This document shows positions 23,246 through 26,056 of a stretch of 26,056 nt of DNA, one piece after another. The translations under genes were made by a program, and so were the position numbers. The notes beneath the pieces are model-generated. The model was not told the origin of the DNA. It did no database searches and was given only the letters and a program-made list of their open reading frames with translations. The stretch covers positions 1 to 26,056 of the forward strand of contig DFQD01000038.1 in the NCBI GenBank assembly GCA_002377605.1, in the 5' to 3' direction. The DNA comes from Gammaproteobacteria bacterium UBA3498. Lineage in GTDB: Bacteria > Pseudomonadota > Gammaproteobacteria > Pseudomonadales > Pseudohongiellaceae. Numbering within the stretch: position 1 is the stretch's first letter; every line of letters starts with the position of its first letter.

Positions 23246-24028
23246 TCAGGGGGCAATTACTCTACCTTCCGCCATTTCTTTTACCCGGTACCAGTACGAG
23301 TACTGCTGAGTGAATCCAAACTTTTTATAAAGCGCCAGAGCCGGCAGATTGCGTTCTTCAACTTGCAAAAAGGCAAATCCCGCCCCTCGCAATCGACCCC
23401 AACGAAGTAATTCACTTATGATCTGACTTGCCAGACCTTGGCCGTGATAATTCTTTGATGTCGCGATACCAAAAATACCCAGTGTTTTTTTATTCAACAC
23501 TGCCATTCCGGTAGCACATGGATTTTGATCATCATGCATTACTAAACAGTAGACAGTTCCGGAAATTCGTCTTAATAGCTGGCGGTGAGAGTCATATCGA
23601 ACCGGTTTAAACACGCGCACTGCTTGCCAGGCATCAATCCAGTCATCTTTTGTATTTTCTACAAGATGAAAACCAGTTTTTGGTAATTTAAGCATAGGTG
23701 TTTGATTTAGCTGTAACCCTAATACCGCTGTTGGCGCCTGTTTCTGGTATTTAACTTCCTCTAGCAACTTATCTAGTTTGCCAAAAGCGCTGTTCGCTTT
23801 TTCCGCTGTAAGTACTTTGATTACGGCATCCTGACCTTTAGCACTGTAGAATCTCTCAGTTTCGCTAATTAATTGTTGCGGACAGAATCGACCCGATACT
23901 TTGGGGATCAATGCGTTGGAACGACGACTAACCCCAGAGGCGTAACGCAATGTGCCTCCCTCAAGTTCGACTTCTTCGATTGCCGGCCAGGCCATTCGAG
24001 CAGCTGATTCGATTTCTTGAATGTTCAT
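23246..24028 (-). CDS. GNAT-family N-acetyltransferase
   Basis: A 260-residue protein. The C-terminal half (about 120-255) is a GNAT domain: motif A IFGIATSKNYHGQGLASQIISELLRWGRLRG, with the acetyl-CoA pyrophosphate loop Tyr-His-Gly-Gln-Gly-Leu-Ala, and motif B FLQVEERNLPALALYKKFGF. The N-terminal half holds AARMAWPAIEEVELEGGTLRYASGVSRRSNAL, the opening of the duplicated (pseudo-GNAT) arm in this two-arm subfamily. The acceptor amine is unknown. The MDR reductase begins 71 bases after its stop, and the terminator of the small gene upstream isolates it on the other side; its own promoter would fall in 24029-24051. Confidence 0.9.
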   Translation of the reverse strand: MNIQEIESAARMAWPAIEEVELEGGTLRYASGVSRRSNALIPKVSGRFCPQQLISETERFYSAKGQDAVIKVLTAEKANSAFGKLDKLLEEVKYQKQAPTAVLGLQLNQTPMLKLPKTGFHLVENTKDDWIDAWQAVRVFKPVRYDSHRQLLRRISGTVYCLVMHDDQNPCATGMAVLNKKTLGIFGIATSKNYHGQGLASQIISELLRWGRLRGAGFAFLQVEERNLPALALYKKFGFTQQYSYWYRVKEMAEGRVIAP

Positions 24029-24051
24029 AATTTGATCCTATTTTGCTATCC

Positions 24052-24090
24052 AAAAAAAAACCTCTAAGGTCGGAGACTCTTAGAGGTTTT
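24052..24090 (-). terminator. Rho-independent terminator of the small 35-codon transcription unit
   Basis: A perfect 12-bp stem (24057-24068 with 24079-24090) with a ten-base loop, followed on the minus strand by nine T (complement of 24052-24060). It begins 21 bases after the stop codon of the small ORF at 24111-24218 and lies before the acetyltransferase start. Four T on the other side allow weak bidirectional activity. Confidence 0.9.
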
Positions 24091-24110
24091 CGATTCGTTT
24101 CAAATAAACG

Positions 24111-24218
24111 CTAACTCACAGATCTCCTGAATATAAATTTGGCACGCACAACGCGACGGCGTGCTATCTGAGCTAGCTCGCGACGTGCATATATTGCTGT
24201 GATAATTTTAGTAATCAT
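24111..24218 (-). CDS. Small basic protein of 35 residues, unknown
   Basis: The frame begins MITKIITAIYARRELAQIAR and continues RRVVRAKFIFRRSVS, followed by a TAG stop. It has eight Arg, two Lys and one Glu, so it is strongly basic, with a short hydrophobic start that could form an amphipathic helix. A GGA lies about 9 bases before the ATG. It is bracketed by a consensus-like promoter (24241-24269) and a perfect terminator (24052-24090), so it is a complete stand-alone unit of about 180 bases. The N-terminal IITAIYARRELAQ recalls the small DUF1127-type proteins, but the family's second half is not seen, so I do not assign it. It could also be an untranslated small RNA. Confidence 0.5.
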   Translation of the reverse strand: MITKIITAIYARRELAQIARRRVVRAKFIFRRSVS

Positions 24219-24240
24219 TCGTTTATTCCGAGAGCTGCGA

Positions 24241-24269
24241 AATTTATTGAATTCATCCTGCCCTGTCAA
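24241..24269 (-). promoter_or_regulatory. Sigma-70-type promoter of the 35-codon gene
   Basis: Minus strand: TTGACA at 24269-24264 (perfect -35), 17-base spacer, TAAATT at 24246-24241 (4 of 6 to TATAAT). It predicts a transcript start near 24234 and a leader of about 16 bases before the ATG at 24218. The gap behind it (24270-24401) to the CoA-transferase stop holds no gene that I can see. Confidence 0.65.
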
Positions 24270-24401
24270 CTGCTTTCAATCTAAGTAAATTTCTAAGCCA
24301 TCAAGCTATTTAATTGCCTAAGGTCTAAGTTGAATACCTAACTATCAATCTGCTACTAATAGCGCAAGAAAGTTTAAGGTAAGTGGATGTCTGTTGCGGC
24401 C

Positions 24402-25607
24402 CTATTCCTGACGCTCATTGAGCAACACTTTGGTATCAATAAGACTGTCAATTTCGCCCAATTCAAAGCCAAAATCTTTTAGAATTTCGTGGGTATCAGC
24501 CCCAAATTTAGGCGGAAGATAACGTATACCACCTGGTGTTCTTGAAAGCTTTATCGGTGAGCCCCACATTTTGTACCAATCCCGCTCTACGCTCATGCCG
24601 CGATGATGTGTATGAGGATGGTCAACAACTTGCTGCGTGTTATGAATCGGTCCAACAGCTAATCCGGCTTTGGCCAGGGAATCGCAAATCTCATGACCAT
24701 TGATTTTCATCAGTGCGGATTCTAATTCCATTTTAAGGTCATCACGATTATTTACTCGATCCAAATTAGTAGCAAAACGAGGGTCATCTATCATGTCAGG
24801 GCGATCTAATTCCTGACACAGCTTCCCCCACGCTCTATTGTTGCCAGCTCCGATAAAAATATCTATGGTTTTGGTTCGGAAGGTGTCATATGGACTTATA
24901 TTGGGATGAGCATTTCCAGTGGGACCTGGCACCTTACCGGAATAGTTATAATTAGGAATGTGGGGATGCATTAGAGAAACGGCGCAGTCGTAAAGAGTCA
25001 TGTCCAGGTATTGTCCTTCGCCGGACTTTTCTCTTTCAGCCATCGCCAGAAGGATAGCAATTGTCGAATATAAACCAGTGCCCATGTCCACGGCGGCAAG
25101 ACCCAATCTAGTCGGATTGCTACCCTCCTCACCATTAACACTAAACCATCCCGCCATTGCCTGAATAATGGCATCGTATCCAGGATAACCACCCCATGGT
25201 CCATCTCCACCGAAACCACTGATGCGGCAATGGATTAGTGCAGGAAATTTTTCCTTTAAAACCTCCTCATATCCAAGGCCCCATTTTTCCATGGTGCCAG
25301 GCTTATAGTTTTCCAATAAAACATCTGCTTTCCCCAACATACGCAATAAAACTCTTCGGCCTTCTTCCTTGGTCAGATCAAGACCCATTGAGCGCTTGTT
25401 TCTATTTACCCCGATAAAGTAAGCAGAATCGTCCTCGTGAAAAGGAGGGCCCCAGTCTCTGGTTTCATCACCGCGAGGAGGTTCAATCTTGATAATTTCG
25501 GCGCCATGATCTCCAAGAATCTGACCACAATAGGGGCCACCGAGCACTCGCGAAAGATCGATTATGAGTTTGCCAGATAAAGCGCCGTTATTTGGTTTTA
25601 GTTCCAA
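24402..25607 (-). CDS. Class III (CaiB/BaiF) CoA-transferase
   Basis: A 401-residue family III CoA-transferase, which moves CoA between carboxylic acids (carnitine, formate, oxalate or bile-acid/steroid type substrates). The first motif IIDLSRVLGGPYCGQILGDHGAEIIKIEPP lies at 15-44. The catalytic Asp, D174 in GLAAVDMGTGLYS, and the preceding CRISGFGGDGPWGGYPGYD (127-145) are conserved. The C-terminal SLAKAGLAVGPIHNTQQVVDHPH and RTPGGIRYLPPKFGADT are standard. It is a single gene in its frame; its acid substrate is unknown. Being close to the acyl-CoA dehydrogenase group it may activate the substrate of that pathway, although the small gene and its terminator lie between. It is divergent from the PhoR-like gene (262 bases, no clear operator). 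Confidence 0.95.
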   Translation of the reverse strand: MELKPNNGALSGKLIIDLSRVLGGPYCGQILGDHGAEIIKIEPPRGDETRDWGPPFHEDDSAYFIGVNRNKRSMGLDLTKEEGRRVLLRMLGKADVLLENYKPGTMEKWGLGYEEVLKEKFPALIHCRISGFGGDGPWGGYPGYDAIIQAMAGWFSVNGEEGSNPTRLGLAAVDMGTGLYSTIAILLAMAEREKSGEGQYLDMTLYDCAVSLMHPHIPNYNYSGKVPGPTGNAHPNISPYDTFRTKTIDIFIGAGNNRAWGKLCQELDRPDMIDDPRFATNLDRVNNRDDLKMELESALMKINGHEICDSLAKAGLAVGPIHNTQQVVDHPHTHHRGMSVERDWYKMWGSPIKLSRTPGGIRYLPPKFGADTHEILKDFGFELGEIDSLIDTKVLLNERQE

Positions 25608-25869
25608 CTTAAATTGGCCAGTAATTTGTTCACTTGTGAGACTAGAGTGTTCCTCGTCAATGGGCCTGAGAGAATAATGGGTTAGGAGACGACGATCAAG
25701 CCGTTACTTTTCTGGGTGCCATAAAAAGGCTAGAGCTTTGCAAAGAATTTATTTATGCCGAAACGGTAGCTCTGCTCAGCTCACCTCAATACAATACCCA
25801 ATTTGGAGAGAGCTTGAGGCAAGAATTTCTGGCAAGCTCCATTCACAGATCCTATCTTTCTTTAAGTCT

Positions 25870-26056
25870 ATGTATAGTTGGCGCAAAGAACTAAATCGCT
25901 GTCTGATCATTCTAGTAATTACTGGGCTTTTTGGGCTACTAATCGATCGGCTGCTGCTAGTGTGGGTCGTTACCCTCTCTGCATTTGTCGTTATCAACAT
26001 TTACCAGTTAAGACGACTGAATCTCCGGTTACTCAACACCATCGAAGAGAAAAGAG
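25870..26056 (+). CDS. N-terminus of a PhoR-like sensor histidine kinase, truncated by the window
   Basis: Starting at ATG 25870 the frame is open to the window edge (62 codons). It reads MYSWRKELNRCLIILVITGL, then a second short hydrophobic stretch (LLLVWVVTLSAFVVINIYQL) and an Arg-rich turn (RRLNLRLL). This layout of a short Trp-Arg N-terminus, two close hydrophobic segments and then a basic stretch is that of the phosphate sensor kinase PhoR in gammaproteobacteria. The catalytic part is outside the window, and phoB, usually just upstream, is not seen in the 262 bases before it. No Pho box is apparent. The identity is a moderate guess; the frame could also be extended upstream. Confidence 0.5.
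   Translation, partial: MYSWRKELNRCLIILVITGLFGLLIDRLLLVWVVTLSAFVVINIYQLRRLNLRLLNTIEEKR

Noticed and set aside
25776..26000. 74-codon minus-strand frame at the right edge
   Set aside because: It is opposite the PhoR-like N-terminus, which has a clear membrane layout; shadow.
1..26056. CRISPR array, tRNA, insertion sequence, toxin-antitoxin or phage defence locus
   Set aside because: Scanned both strands by eye; no repeat-spacer pattern, cloverleaf, transposase, integrase or defence family was found.

Overview
The window looks like a chromosome segment of a free-living, aerobic, probably marine Gammaproteobacterium. Moderate GC (by eye mid-40s %), many secreted proteins with Sec or Tat signals, a SURF1 factor, CopC/CopD, acyl-CoA enzymes and a PhoR-like sensor start at the right edge point that way. 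The species cannot be named from the sequence. I see no rRNA, tRNA, CRISPR array, insertion sequence or phage gene, and gene density is high and ordinary.

Layout, left to right. (1) 1-5073: end of a P-loop kinase-like gene, a secreted M20 peptidase, a nitronate monooxygenase, a secreted protein of an unnamed family and a Tat-exported aldo/keto reductase. (2) 5103-6103: two tandem paralogous four-helix membrane proteins; the first seems to start at a non-AUG codon. (3) 6338-11849, a copper/heme-flavoured stretch: a SURF1-family protein outside any cox operon; a secreted protein joining a c-type heme domain to a fold whose histidine/methionine pattern matches type II copper monooxygenases (PHM/DBH); its secreted partner of unknown function; and two CopC-like proteins that lack the usual copper ligands, flanking a thioesterase. 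(4) 11861-15543: an NfsA-type nitroreductase, a secreted class-C beta-lactamase-fold hydrolase, a 417-base gap with nothing recognised, and a canonical CopC-CopD pair. (5) 15667-19053: a tight four-gene operon on the minus strand (glycosyltransferase 2, MTA/SAH-nucleosidase-like protein with a C-terminal extension, spore-photoproduct-lyase-like radical SAM protein, SDR). (6) 19156-24028: acyl-CoA dehydrogenase, two SDRs, a zinc-free MDR reductase and a GNAT acetyltransferase, ending in a strong terminator. (7) 24052-24269: a complete small transcription unit (promoter, 35-codon basic ORF, terminator). (8) A class III CoA-transferase and the start of a PhoR-like sensor kinase.

The two best candidates for undescribed biology are the cytochrome c/copper-monooxygenase-like fusion with its partner (7338-9731), and the radical SAM + nucleosidase + SDR + GT2 operon (15667-19053). 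In the first, a heme domain could pass electrons to a two-copper centre in the periplasm, with nearby CopC-like proteins handling or sensing copper. In the second, a nucleosidase beside a radical SAM enzyme suggests either removal of 5'-deoxyadenosine or processing of an adenosylated or lesion-containing nucleoside. Both readings are inference from motifs and gene order.
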